A stretch of 42,648 nucleotides of DNA from positions 1-42,648 of the forward strand of contig JADFIF010000006.1 in NCBI GenBank assembly GCA_022566795.1, read 5' to 3'. Position numbers and translations under genes: made by a program. This DNA comes from Chloroflexota bacterium (lineage in GTDB: Bacteria > Chloroflexota > Dehalococcoidia > Lucifugimonadales > G022566795). Shown here in pieces: positions 1 through 7,908 of the stretch (position 1 is the first letter of the stretch; each line of letters starts with the position of its first letter). The notes below the pieces were generated by a model that saw only the letters and a program-made list of their open reading frames with translations, did no database searches and had not been told where the DNA came from.

Positions 1-1118
1 AGCGCGTGGGGCTCATCTCGTTTTGGCGCCGCTTCTTCGGCAGGGACAGTCAGGTCGATGCCCTCCAGGGCCGTCAGCACGTCGGCGGCAGACTCAGGTC
101 GCTCCGACGGGTCCTTGGTCAGCAGGCGTAGAATGAGCGCCTCCAGGGCCCTTGGGCACTCCGAGTTGTGCCAGGTGGGAGCTACAGGAGGCGTGTTGAT
201 GTGCTGCCCTATGATGGCCACCGAGTCGTCGCCGAGGAACGGCGGCCTACCGCACACCATCTCGTACAGCATGGCCCCCAGGGAGTAGAGGTCCGACTGG
301 GGTGTTACATCTCCCCCCATGGCCTGCTCGGGCGGCATGTAGGAGACGGTCCCCACCATCATGCCCTCTTGGGTCAGGCGGGAGCGGTCGATGGCCACCG
401 CCAGGCCGAAGTCGCCTATCTTTGCGGTGCCATCCGCGGTGAGCCAGATGTTGCCGGGCTTGAGGTCACGGTGAACGATGCTCTTGGAGTGGGCGAACTC
501 CAGGCCGCGGCATATCTGCGCCGCCAGGTCGATGGCCTGCTCCAAGGGCAGGCGGTGGTCCTCGGCGGTCTCAAGCAACGTCCCTACATCTCCGCCGGGC
601 ATCAGTGGCAACACCATGTAGGGCTGACCGTTGTCCTCCCCGAGGTCGTGGATGGACAGGACATGGGGATGGTCGCCCAGCCTCCCCATGGCCTGGGCCT
701 CTCTGGTAATGCGGACGCGGGAGGTCGGGTCCAGGCCCTCGGTCTTGATGACGGCCAGGGCCACGTCGCGGTCGAGGACGGAGTCGTGGGCCCGGTAGAC
801 GCGCTTCTTGCCGCCCTCTCCGAGGAACTCCTTGACCTGGTAGCGGCCATTGGCGAAGGAGGTGGGATGCTGGGTAGACTGACGATCGGCGCGCGGTGGT
901 GCGGCCTCGGCGCCTGGTCGTTCAGCGACTACAGCACCTGCCTGGGCGATACCTCGCTCAGCTAACCGCAAGAATTCCGAGGCGTCGCTGTCGCCGGCAT
1001 CGATCAGAAGGGCCTGGCGGGCGAGTTGAGCCACCTTCGCCCAGTCTTCTCGGTCAGCGGCTTCCTCCGCCTCGTCTAACAAGCGGTCTAATCGCTTTTT
1101 CATGCGGTCACCGAGCAC
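1..1118 (-). CDS. Serine/threonine protein kinase (3' end outside window)
   Basis: Hanks-type kinase that would phosphorylate Ser/Thr of unknown partners. The first ~55 residues are a charged, TPR-like helical stretch, followed by an Ala/Pro-rich linker. The kinase domain starts near residue 90 with a glycine loop GEGGKKRVY (~100), the ATP-binding lysine in AVIK (~125), the catalytic HRDLKPGN (~216) and DFG (~236), then the APE-region equivalent MPPEQ. All catalytic residues are present. GTG at 1118 is chosen as start because AGGAGG lies 8 nt upstream; an in-frame ATG at 1103 has no such site. The frame is open to base 1, so the C-terminus is missing. In related proteins this GEGGKK kinase type is often followed by AAA or TPR domains (family knowledge), which cannot be checked here. 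Confidence 0.9.
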   Translation of the reverse strand, partial: MLGDRMKKRLDRLLDEAEEAADREDWAKVAQLARQALLIDAGDSDASEFLRLAERGIAQAGAVVAERPGAEAAPPRADRQSTQHPTSFANGRYQVKEFLGEGGKKRVYRAHDSVLDRDVALAVIKTEGLDPTSRVRITREAQAMGRLGDHPHVLSIHDLGEDNGQPYMVLPLMPGGDVGTLLETAEDHRLPLEQAIDLAAQICRGLEFAHSKSIVHRDLKPGNIWLTADGTAKIGDFGLAVAIDRSRLTQEGMMVGTVSYMPPEQAMGGDVTPQSDLYSLGAMLYEMVCGRPPFLGDDSVAIIGQHINTPPVAPTWHNSECPRALEALILRLLTKDPSERPESAADVLTALEGIDLTVPAEEAAPKRDEPHA

Positions 1119-1126
1119 CGATCAAG

Positions 1127-1132
1127 CCTCCT
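1127..1132 (-). promoter_or_regulatory. Ribosome binding site fixing the kinase GTG start
   Basis: On the minus strand AGGAGG ends 8 nt before the GTG at 1118. This is why the GTG is preferred to the ATG five codons later. Confidence 0.7.
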
Positions 1133-1147
1133 ACGTTATATGGCGGG

Positions 1148-1176
1148 AGTGTAGCACCCGCTCTAAATGCGGTCAA
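1148..1176 (-). promoter_or_regulatory. Sigma-70-like promoter for the kinase gene
   Basis: Read on the minus strand, TTGACC (1176-1171) and TACACT (1153-1148) are separated by exactly 17 bp. This places transcription start about 22 nt upstream of the GTG and lets the kinase be expressed apart from minCD, which lies upstream in the same direction. Confidence 0.6.
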
Positions 1177-1356
1177 AAGTAGAGCCCCGGAGCTGTCATA
1201 CCGAGCTTGCCAGTTGGGCCAGTTCTTCCAGGACTGCGTGAGCGCGGTCTACAGAAGCCCTCAGGTGCCGTCGGAGTTGGCTGCGATCAGCACTTCGCAA
1301 TCGTCGATGAGGATCGCAGCAGGCGAGACCTGCGAATGGCGAGGAAGAGTGAAGGT

Positions 1357-2199
1357 CTACGATTCGTGCGTGCGGTGTCGGGTACTGAAGATCAGTCTGT
1401 CTGCGGCCAGGCTCGTCAGCTTGATGAGGCGAGAAAGTAACCCGTCGTCACTCCAAGGCTCCCCTATAGGGATCTTGTCCCCATCTATCCGGGCGGCGAT
1501 TGAATGAAAGAGGGGAGCCAGCGGGGTCCTGGGTCTCCCATTTGCCAGAGCGCGCTCGCCGCCCCAGAGCATGCCTTGATCGTCTTCGGGAACGATGCCC
1601 AGCAAGGAGACGGACAGGATTTTCACCACATCTTGTGCATTTAGGGGGTCTCGGCGCCTCCTGGAACGGGGCCGGGCCCGATTGACGATCAGCCACGGCT
1701 GTTCCATACCCAGCGCTTCGATCAGCCCGATAACCCGGTCGGCGTTGCGGACAGCCGCCTCGGTAGGGGTGGCTACCACAATTGCCTGGTCTGCCGGTGC
1801 AACCGCGTTACGGAACCCCTCGCCGATTCCCGCAGGCGAGTCGATCAGGACGTAATCGTGCTCCTCGCGGAGCATCAGACATAGTCCGCGCATCTCCTGA
1901 CGCTCTATAGGCAACGCTTCGCGAACTTGCGGTGCTGGGATAAGACTTAGACCAGGTATACATGGATCGCGGATGGTCGCGTCATCCACTGTGCAGCGCC
2001 CTTTGACCACATCCACTAGGTCGTGGGCTATCCGGTGCTCCAGGCCCATTGCAATATCAAGGTTCCTCAACCCAATATCTGCGTCGACCGCGACAACCTT
2101 GCGTCCGCGCAGGGCCAAAGCGGCTCCAATATGTGCCGTGAGCGTGGTCTTTCCAACTCCTCCCTTGCCCGATACGATGACGAGCACCCTACCCGACAT
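1357..2199 (-). CDS. minD: Septum site-determining protein MinD
   Basis: ParA/MinD-family ATPase of 280 residues that recruits MinC to the membrane to block misplaced Z-rings. Visible motifs are the deviant Walker A GKGGVGKTT (residues ~11-19), DADIGLRNLD (~39-48, switch I region) and the Walker B region VLIDSPAGI (~117-125). The C-terminus carries a leucine/lysine-rich stretch (LLSRLIKLTSLAADRLIF) that could act as the amphipathic membrane-targeting helix, followed by a short basic tail. The ATG at 2199 lies 7 nt after the minC stop, so the two form an operon. No minE follows. Length and motif order match the family. Confidence 0.95.
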   Translation of the reverse strand: MSGRVLVIVSGKGGVGKTTLTAHIGAALALRGRKVVAVDADIGLRNLDIAMGLEHRIAHDLVDVVKGRCTVDDATIRDPCIPGLSLIPAPQVREALPIERQEMRGLCLMLREEHDYVLIDSPAGIGEGFRNAVAPADQAIVVATPTEAAVRNADRVIGLIEALGMEQPWLIVNRARPRSRRRRDPLNAQDVVKILSVSLLGIVPEDDQGMLWGGERALANGRPRTPLAPLFHSIAARIDGDKIPIGEPWSDDGLLSRLIKLTSLAADRLIFSTRHRTHES

Positions 2200-2205
2200 G
2201 TGCGG

Positions 2206-2898
2206 CTATTCCGGGGAGTCCCAGTGGAGGACGGGGGTGTACGGCTCCACGACGATAGCTCCCTCCCTGACATACGCGATTTCGGGTCCTTCGCTTCGAA
2301 CCCGCTCGTGGCTGATGGCCAGGTCAGCGAACGAGCCGATCCTCAGCCCCCCGCGTTGAATCGAGAGAGCGAAAACGCTCGCAGTGTCATCGCCGCGGGA
2401 TCCCGCGTGGACCGTTCCTCTCAGGACTCCGTAGACGATGACATCTCCGGTCGCGTTAACCCGTGCGCCTGGGTTCACGTCTCCGAGAACGACCACATCG
2501 CCCTTATGTTGGACCGTAACCCCCGAGCGGCAGCTTCCCTTCAGAATCATCGGATGATCCTTCGAGGGACCATCTGTACCACCCCGGTGAGGGTTCGACA
2601 CGACTTTGACGGGAAGGCCGGATCGTTTGGCGAGCGCGTCCGATATGACGCTACCGTAGCACCACACCTCCGCTATCTGAAGTCCGTACTCTTCCACCAT
2701 CACGCGCTTGAGAAGGCACATGTCCTCGACCTCAAGCATGCGCTTGCCGACGTCAACGGTTACCGCCTCGCCCGGGAAGCGGTCTCTGATACGTTGGGAC
2801 AGGTCACAAAGGTCTTCTTGGAGCTCTGGAAACGGAACCTCATCGTTCAGGACAACGTCGAGCCGACGGCCGCGACCGCGGAGCCTGGCAAGTAGCAT
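2206..2898 (-). CDS. minC: Septum site-determining protein MinC
   Basis: FtsZ assembly inhibitor working with MinD. An N-terminal MinC domain (residues ~5-80, beginning RLRGRGRRLDVVLND) is followed by a linker and the C-terminal right-handed beta-helix domain, with the hallmark run GDVVVLGDVNPGARV and the turn YGVLRGTVHAG. The ATG at 2898 is preferred because a purine run GGGGG lies a few nt upstream and the domain begins right after it. An in-frame GTG at 2922 would add eight residues but has no Shine-Dalgarno sequence. minD follows after 6 nt. Confidence 0.93.
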   Translation of the reverse strand: MLLARLRGRGRRLDVVLNDEVPFPELQEDLCDLSQRIRDRFPGEAVTVDVGKRMLEVEDMCLLKRVMVEEYGLQIAEVWCYGSVISDALAKRSGLPVKVVSNPHRGGTDGPSKDHPMILKGSCRSGVTVQHKGDVVVLGDVNPGARVNATGDVIVYGVLRGTVHAGSRGDDTASVFALSIQRGGLRIGSFADLAISHERVRSEGPEIAYVREGAIVVEPYTPVLHWDSPE

Positions 2899-3190
2899 GA
2901 AACCCCCAAACTGCTCAGTCACGAATGGGCATGGGCGTGAGTACGAGCCCGCTGCACGAGGTTCTTGCAGGCGGGCCTGCCATCAGCGGAGCGGATTATA
3001 TCCCTCGGAGCCGAGCGCCGCAACCACGTCTTCAGCAGAGAACGACCTACAGAGGCGCCCAGATCAGTCCCTCGGCAACCCTTGGTTTCTCTGCACGCTG
3101 CGAGCGGCTCAACACTATGTCCAGAAGGCGACGAGTCCGGAAGAGCTTCAGCCGCTTTGGAAATCATACGGTGGGCAACCGTTCCCGGTG

Positions 3191-3196
3191 TATACT
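3191..3196 (+). promoter_or_regulatory. Candidate -10 box for the ABC operon, leaderless start
   Basis: TATACT ends 6 nt before the ATG at 3203, so transcription would begin at or next to the start codon. No Shine-Dalgarno sequence is visible before that ATG, which fits a leaderless mRNA. No good -35 is seen at 16-18 bp, so this rests on the -10 and the spacing alone. Confidence 0.35.
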
Positions 3197-3202
3197 CCCT
3201 CC

Positions 3203-4102
3203 ATGCCTCCTCTGCTCGAAGCGAAGCAGCTTACCAAATCCTATGGTGAGACGGTCGCGCTAGAGTCGGTCGATTTTCAGGTACACGAGGGAATAACCGG
3301 CCTTTTGGGGCCGAATGGAGCTGGCAAGAGCACGGCCATCAAGCTGTTCCTGGGCCTAACGCGACCGACGTCAGGTGGCGCCGAGGTACTGGGACAGCTG
3401 GCGTACAACTCTGTTGAGGTCCGCGCCCGACTCGGCTACATGCCCGAGCACGACTGCCTCCCCAGTTCGGTGACCGCGTCAGAGTTCCTCTCGCATATGG
3501 CCCAGGTGAGTGGCCTCCCTCCCTCGCAAGCTCGGACCCGTGCGGCCGACATATTGCGCCACGTTGGCCTGGCCGAGGAGCGCTACCGTCCGATCGGTGA
3601 ATACTCGACCGGCATGAAGCAGCGTGCGAAGCTGGCGCAGGCGCTGGTCCACGACCCCCTCATTGCCCTGCTGGACGAGCCCACCGCTGGCCTCGACCCC
3701 GCTGGCCGGGAAGATATGCAAGACCTTATCCGTCGCACGGGCAGGGAGTTCGGCATCAGCATCCTGCTCTCGTCGCACCTGATGGGGGACGTCGAGGCGA
3801 CGTGCGACAGGATCATCGTCCTGGACGAAGGACAAGTAACTGAGGAAGGGACCATATCGCGGTTTACACAGGAGACGCGGTCGCTGATCATCGATGTAGA
3901 TGACAAGCGCGATGAGCTGGTGGCCGCGCTGGCAAAGCGAGGCATCGAGGCCACCGTCCAGGGCGCGTCCATCGTCGTCGAGCAAGAGAGCGAGGAGGAC
4001 TACGACGCCATCAGAGATGCCGTCGTTGAGGCGGATGCTCGGCTGCGGCGTATGGCGCCGCGCCGCGGAAGTCTGACCGACATATTCCGGGCTACGACGT
4101 GA
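3203..4102 (+). CDS. ABC transporter ATP-binding protein (first pair)
   Basis: ATPase of an ABC-2 type exporter, 299 residues from the ATG at 3203. Walker A is GPNGAGKST (~37-45), the signature is YSTGMKQR (LSGGQ-like, ~134-141), Walker B is LIALLDEPTAGLDP (~155-168) and the switch histidine is in SSHLMGD. A ~90-residue C-terminal domain follows, as in NosF/CcmA-like ATPases. The frame is open further upstream, but homology begins at MPPLLEAKQLTKSYGE. The next gene's GTG start overlaps this stop. With the following three genes it forms a tandem ATPase-permease-ATPase-permease operon. The substrate cannot be told from sequence. Confidence 0.93.
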   Translation: MPPLLEAKQLTKSYGETVALESVDFQVHEGITGLLGPNGAGKSTAIKLFLGLTRPTSGGAEVLGQLAYNSVEVRARLGYMPEHDCLPSSVTASEFLSHMAQVSGLPPSQARTRAADILRHVGLAEERYRPIGEYSTGMKQRAKLAQALVHDPLIALLDEPTAGLDPAGREDMQDLIRRTGREFGISILLSSHLMGDVEATCDRIIVLDEGQVTEEGTISRFTQETRSLIIDVDDKRDELVAALAKRGIEATVQGASIVVEQESEEDYDAIRDAVVEADARLRRMAPRRGSLTDIFRATT

Positions 4103-5040
4103 CCGAACGATCCGGCGAGGTTTTCGACCTCGGCTACCAGCATTACGAGGGGCCACGCGAGGGCCGGATGCGCGCCCGCAAGGCGCTTTGGGTCAACGGA
4201 GTCCGGACGGCGCTCGGGCTTGGCCGGAGCTCTCGAGCCAAAATCCTTCCGACACTGCTGTTCGTAGCCGCAATAGGCCCCGCGATCATACTGATTCTGA
4301 TTGCGTCCGTAGCGGATGTGGGAGACCAGGTGCCCGAGTTCGCCGGGTACTATCAGATCGTGTCGATCACCCTGCTGCTGTTCGCCGCGATAATCGCGCC
4401 GGAGCTCCTGTGTCCCGACAGACGCGATCGAGTGCTCGACCTTTACCTCGTCCGGCCGCTCACACCGGTAGATTACGCCGGGGCGCGATGGCTGTCGTTC
4501 TTCTCAATTGCCCTCGCCCTCGTCTACTCGGGTCAGATTGTGCTGCTAATCGGGCTTACGTTGGCGGCCAACGACCCGCTGGAGTACCTCCGAGCCAACT
4601 GGCTCCAAGTCCCGCGGTTCCTCGGCGCAGGGGCGGTGCTTGCGATATTCATAACCACACTGCCGTTAGCTGTCGCGGCCTTCACCACCCGCCGAGCCTA
4701 TGCTGCTGCCATGGTGATTGGGCTTTTCGTCATCTCCGCTGCCACCGCCGGCGGTCTAACTGAGTGCCGCGAGGCGCACGGCGGAGGATCGAATCCTCAA
4801 GGCTGCGAGCGCCAGGCAGGAGACGCGGCGAAGTGGTTCGCCCTGATCGACATAGGACAGGTCCCGAGTCACGTGAACCGCATGATCTTCGCCGATGACG
4901 CCCAAGCCCGGGCGGCCGAGCCGAGCGTCGTTACGGCCGTTAGAGAGTTGCACTCCACTGTGCCGGTCGGCTGGTACATCCTGATGACCGCTGTGCCGGG
5001 TCTACTGCTGCTCTGGCGATATAGGAGCATTCGGTTATGA
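4099..5040 (+). CDS. ABC-2 type permease (first pair)
   Basis: Integral membrane subunit of 313 residues with about six hydrophobic segments (roughly 48-70, 83-105, 131-156, 173-195, 199-219, 291-308). The cytoplasmic N-terminus contains DLGYQHYEGPREGR, a motif common at the start of NosY-like ABC-2 permeases. An extracytoplasmic loop between the last two segments holds two cysteines (CREAHGG...GCERQ) that might form a disulfide. Its GTG start overlaps the upstream ATPase stop (GTGA) and its own stop overlaps the next ATG (ATGA), so all are translationally coupled. Export substrate unknown. Confidence 0.9.
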   Translation: MTERSGEVFDLGYQHYEGPREGRMRARKALWVNGVRTALGLGRSSRAKILPTLLFVAAIGPAIILILIASVADVGDQVPEFAGYYQIVSITLLLFAAIIAPELLCPDRRDRVLDLYLVRPLTPVDYAGARWLSFFSIALALVYSGQIVLLIGLTLAANDPLEYLRANWLQVPRFLGAGAVLAIFITTLPLAVAAFTTRRAYAAAMVIGLFVISAATAGGLTECREAHGGGSNPQGCERQAGDAAKWFALIDIGQVPSHVNRMIFADDAQARAAEPSVVTAVRELHSTVPVGWYILMTAVPGLLLLWRYRSIRL

Positions 5041-5999
5041 CTGCGGAGAGCTCTCACGAGACCGGCACAGGGGAGCCCCCGCGTGTCGCGGCGACGATCT
5101 CCGTCGATCACGTCTCCAAGTGGTTCGGCAGCGTCGTGGCGGTGAACGACGTGTCGCTGGAGATCTACCCGGGCATCACTGGCCTGCTCGGGCCTAATGG
5201 CGCTGGGAAGACCACTCTGATGCATTTGATGGCGGGACTGGCGGAGCCTTCTCGCGGCCGCGCGGAGCTACTGGGCGAGCCGGCGCGGGGCAATGTTCGC
5301 CTGTACGGCCGTCTCGGCGTTATGGCGGAGCATGAGTCGGTCTATGGCTTCTTCACGGGCAAAGAGTTCGTGGAGTTCTCCGCCAGGCTCCACGGCCTCA
5401 ATCCACTGGACCAGGCTGTGGACAAGGCGATCGCGTCGGTCGGGCTCAGGGATGCGCAGGACCGGCCGCTGAGGACGTACTCTCGAGGGATGCGTCAGAG
5501 GATGCGACTGGCCGCCACGCTGGTCCACGACCCGGAGGTACTCATTCTCGACGAGCCGCTCAACGGAACGGATCCTCGTCAGCGCATCGAGTTTGAAAAT
5601 CAGATGCGCCGGCTAGCCGCCGACGGCAGGACCATCTTGATCTCGTCCCATATCCTCGAGGAGGTCGAGGCGCTGGCAGACCGGATCCTGCTAATGGTCA
5701 GCGGCAAGCTCGCCGCGGCGGGCGACTTTCGGGCGATCCGCGAGAAGCTGGATGAACGACCCTACAAGGTGCGTATCGTCACAGGCGACCAGAGGGCGAT
5801 GGGAGCCGCGCTGATCCGCCTTGACGAAGTGGACTCGGTCGCCATCGACGCCGACGCGATCGTTGTACTGAGCAGTAACGTCCGGGCGCTTCAACGGTCA
5901 GTGCCGCGCCTGGCCCAGCAGTTAGGCATTCGACTCCTCCGCGTCGAGCCCCTGGACGAGTCGCTGGAAAGCGTATTCAGCTACGTGGTGGGGCGCTAG
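5037..5999 (+). CDS. ABC transporter ATP-binding protein (second pair)
   Basis: Second ATPase of the operon, 320 residues. It carries Walker A GPNGAGKTT (~56-64), signature YSRGMRQRM (~150), Walker B VLILDEPLNGTDP (~171-183) and switch histidine SSHILEEVEAL, then a C-terminal domain of ~90 residues. It differs from the first ATPase by an N-terminal extension of ~20 polar residues before ISVDHVSKWFG. The Walker B tail reads LNGTDP where TAGLDP is usual, a mild deviation seen in some of this family. ATG overlaps the preceding stop. Confidence 0.92.
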   Translation: MTAESSHETGTGEPPRVAATISVDHVSKWFGSVVAVNDVSLEIYPGITGLLGPNGAGKTTLMHLMAGLAEPSRGRAELLGEPARGNVRLYGRLGVMAEHESVYGFFTGKEFVEFSARLHGLNPLDQAVDKAIASVGLRDAQDRPLRTYSRGMRQRMRLAATLVHDPEVLILDEPLNGTDPRQRIEFENQMRRLAADGRTILISSHILEEVEALADRILLMVSGKLAAAGDFRAIREKLDERPYKVRIVTGDQRAMGAALIRLDEVDSVAIDADAIVVLSSNVRALQRSVPRLAQQLGIRLLRVEPLDESLESVFSYVVGR

Positions 6000-6719
6000 A
6001 TGAGGCCGCTGCTGGGCCTCTCCCTGAGGCAGCTGTTGGGCAGACGCCGCCTGCTGCTGTTGTTGCTCCTGTCGGCGCTGCCAGTAGCCGTCGCGGGCAT
6101 CATCGCCGGGTTCGCCGAAGAAGCGGACTCGGAGGGCTTCGTCAACGGTCTCCTCGATGGGATGATCGTTGGAGCCATCCTGCCTATAGTGACCATGGCT
6201 CTGGCCACCTCCGCATTCGGCGACGAGATCGAAGACCGTACCCTGAGCTACCTCGTGCTGAAACCCTTGCCGCGGTGGCGCATAGTCGTGCCGAAGCTGA
6301 TGGCGTCTATCATCGTCTCCGGCCCGCTCATTATCGCAGGCGGCGTAGGGGCGACCGTCATAGCCTTCGAAGCAGGAGTGCAGCCTGCGCTCGCGGTCGC
6401 AGCGGCGCTGGCCGTGGGAGTCATCGCGTACGCCTCCATATTCACCTGGGCAGGCCTGGTCACGACCCGCGCGCTCGGCTTCGCGCTGGTCTACGTCATC
6501 CTGTGGGAAGGGGTGATAGGCTCGTTTCTGACGGGGATACGGTATCTCAGCGTGCGAGGCTACGCCCTGGGCATTCTCCATGGGCTCGACGACGAGAGCT
6601 TCGAAGCTGTAGCCGAGAGAGCCATCGAGCTGCCGGCGGCCGTCGGAGGCGCGGCCGCGGTGACGCTCGCGTTCGCCCTGCTCACAGTTCGCCGTCTCCG
6701 TCGCATGGACGTCCCGTAG
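6000..6719 (+). CDS. ABC-2 type permease (second pair)
   Basis: Membrane subunit of 239 residues with about six hydrophobic segments (near 17-40, 53-72, 100-123, 130-153, 157-177, 214-233). A cytoplasmic DRTLSYLVLKPLPRW stretch follows segment two, typical of ABC-2 permeases of the NosY type. It is shorter than the first permease and lacks its large extracytoplasmic loop. Its ATG begins at the last base of the neighbouring region after the ATPase stop, completing the operon. Alternatively the four genes could form one heteromeric exporter rather than two. Confidence 0.88.
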   Translation: MRPLLGLSLRQLLGRRRLLLLLLLSALPVAVAGIIAGFAEEADSEGFVNGLLDGMIVGAILPIVTMALATSAFGDEIEDRTLSYLVLKPLPRWRIVVPKLMASIIVSGPLIIAGGVGATVIAFEAGVQPALAVAAALAVGVIAYASIFTWAGLVTTRALGFALVYVILWEGVIGSFLTGIRYLSVRGYALGILHGLDDESFEAVAERAIELPAAVGGAAAVTLAFALLTVRRLRRMDVP

Positions 6720-6761
6720 AGCCGCCGAGAAGACGGCCGAACCCTTGACCGCTTTGGGTCG

Positions 6762-7907
6762 ATGTGGTCGACTGTGTTGTCCGGGCGAGCCGTCTCGGTC
6801 GCGGGTCGACGACACAGCCCATGCTCAGGTGTCAGGATTCTTCCTACCAGGTCCGCCACAGCGACACGGGCCGGCCAGCACGTCTACGACGTGACGTCCT
6901 TCGGGGCAACGCTCATGGAGGATACGCCGCCGTCCGGACTCTGGGGAAACGTTATCGCCACCTTCCAGCGCTCGTGCTACGTGCTGGGGGCGAATGGCGA
7001 CCTGATGTGCATCGCAGACGACTCCCTCGTCGATGGTCCGGTCATGCTGAGGGTCGACTTCCCCAAGCCCCTTTACGTCGACGCACTCGGCGTGCGGACC
7101 GGCATGCCGCTGTGGGTGGAGGATCGCGATCTCCGCCTGGGGCCCAGGATACTTCTTCGGATGTCCGACGCCAGACTCTGGACGCCGCCGGTCGTCAAGA
7201 GGTCGGCGGCGCCCGAGCTGATTTTGGGTTCCCTGACCACGCTGGCAGCCGGCCTGGCGCCGGCCGCACCCGGCGACGGGTTGGCCCCCCTCGTCGGCTG
7301 TGGGGAGGACCTGGCCAGCGGGCGGCCGGTCCGGTCTAGCCGCAGGAGCCAGGTGGTCCGTGCAGCCTTGCCGGGCCTGCGACAGCTCGTGAAGGGTCTG
7401 CGGACCCGCGATGCATTGGCCGTCGATCGTGGGGTCGAGAGGCTGATAGGTCTTGGCCCCGGACTCACTCCGTCGGGCGACGACTTTCTGGGCGGGTTGA
7501 TGGTCGGGCTCACGAGGACGCTGGAGTCTCGGTGGGGAGAGTCGGATGGTCCTCATGCCGGCCGTCGTTACCCGAACGAGCAGGGCTCGATCAAAGCGGT
7601 GGCAGACAGCATCCGTCGCCACGCGGCGAATCGGACCACGGCGATCAGCGCGGGGTTGCTCCGACACGCCGCCCAGGGCATCGGCTCGGCGCCGGTGCAT
7701 AACCTGGTGCAGCTCGTTCTGGGGACGGCCTCTACGGCAAAGTCCACGGCCGCCGCTCTGGCCGTCGCCGGCGCCGGCCACACGTCTGGTTGGGACTGTC
7801 TGGCCGGGCTCTTTCTCGGGATGCACATCGGACTGTGGAGGGAAGGGCGCGAGGCGTCGCGGCAATGGGGTTGTCGTAGCCACAGACTCAAGTGCGGGGT
7901 GGTGTGA
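6762..7907 (+). CDS. DUF2877 protein, AllH-like subunit of an oxamate carbamoyltransferase
   Basis: DUF2877 family member. In E. coli the family member YlbF (AllH) works with FdrA (AllF) and YlbE (AllG) as oxamate carbamoyltransferase in the allantoin pathway; here the AllF and AllG homologues follow directly. The family core is visible from SGLWGNVIATFQRSCYVL (residue ~58) to the glycine-rich LIGLGPGLTPSGDDFLGG (~229-246), the strongest signature, and the HNLVQLVLG and GHTSGWDCLAG motifs near the end. The protein is 381 residues from ATG 6762, longer than usual. The first ~30 residues look non-conserved and the true start may lie further in, but no better start with a ribosome site is seen. 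It ends 1 nt before the FdrA GTG. Confidence 0.82.
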   Translation: MWSTVLSGRAVSVAGRRHSPCSGVRILPTRSATATRAGQHVYDVTSFGATLMEDTPPSGLWGNVIATFQRSCYVLGANGDLMCIADDSLVDGPVMLRVDFPKPLYVDALGVRTGMPLWVEDRDLRLGPRILLRMSDARLWTPPVVKRSAAPELILGSLTTLAAGLAPAAPGDGLAPLVGCGEDLASGRPVRSSRRSQVVRAALPGLRQLVKGLRTRDALAVDRGVERLIGLGPGLTPSGDDFLGGLMVGLTRTLESRWGESDGPHAGRRYPNEQGSIKAVADSIRRHAANRTTAISAGLLRHAAQGIGSAPVHNLVQLVLGTASTAKSTAAALAVAGAGHTSGWDCLAGLFLGMHIGLWREGREASRQWGCRSHRLKCGVV

Positions 7908-7908
7908 G

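Noticed and set aside
168-965. 265-codon plus-strand frame at the window start
   Set aside because: Antisense to the kinase, whose HRD and DFG motifs are on the minus strand.
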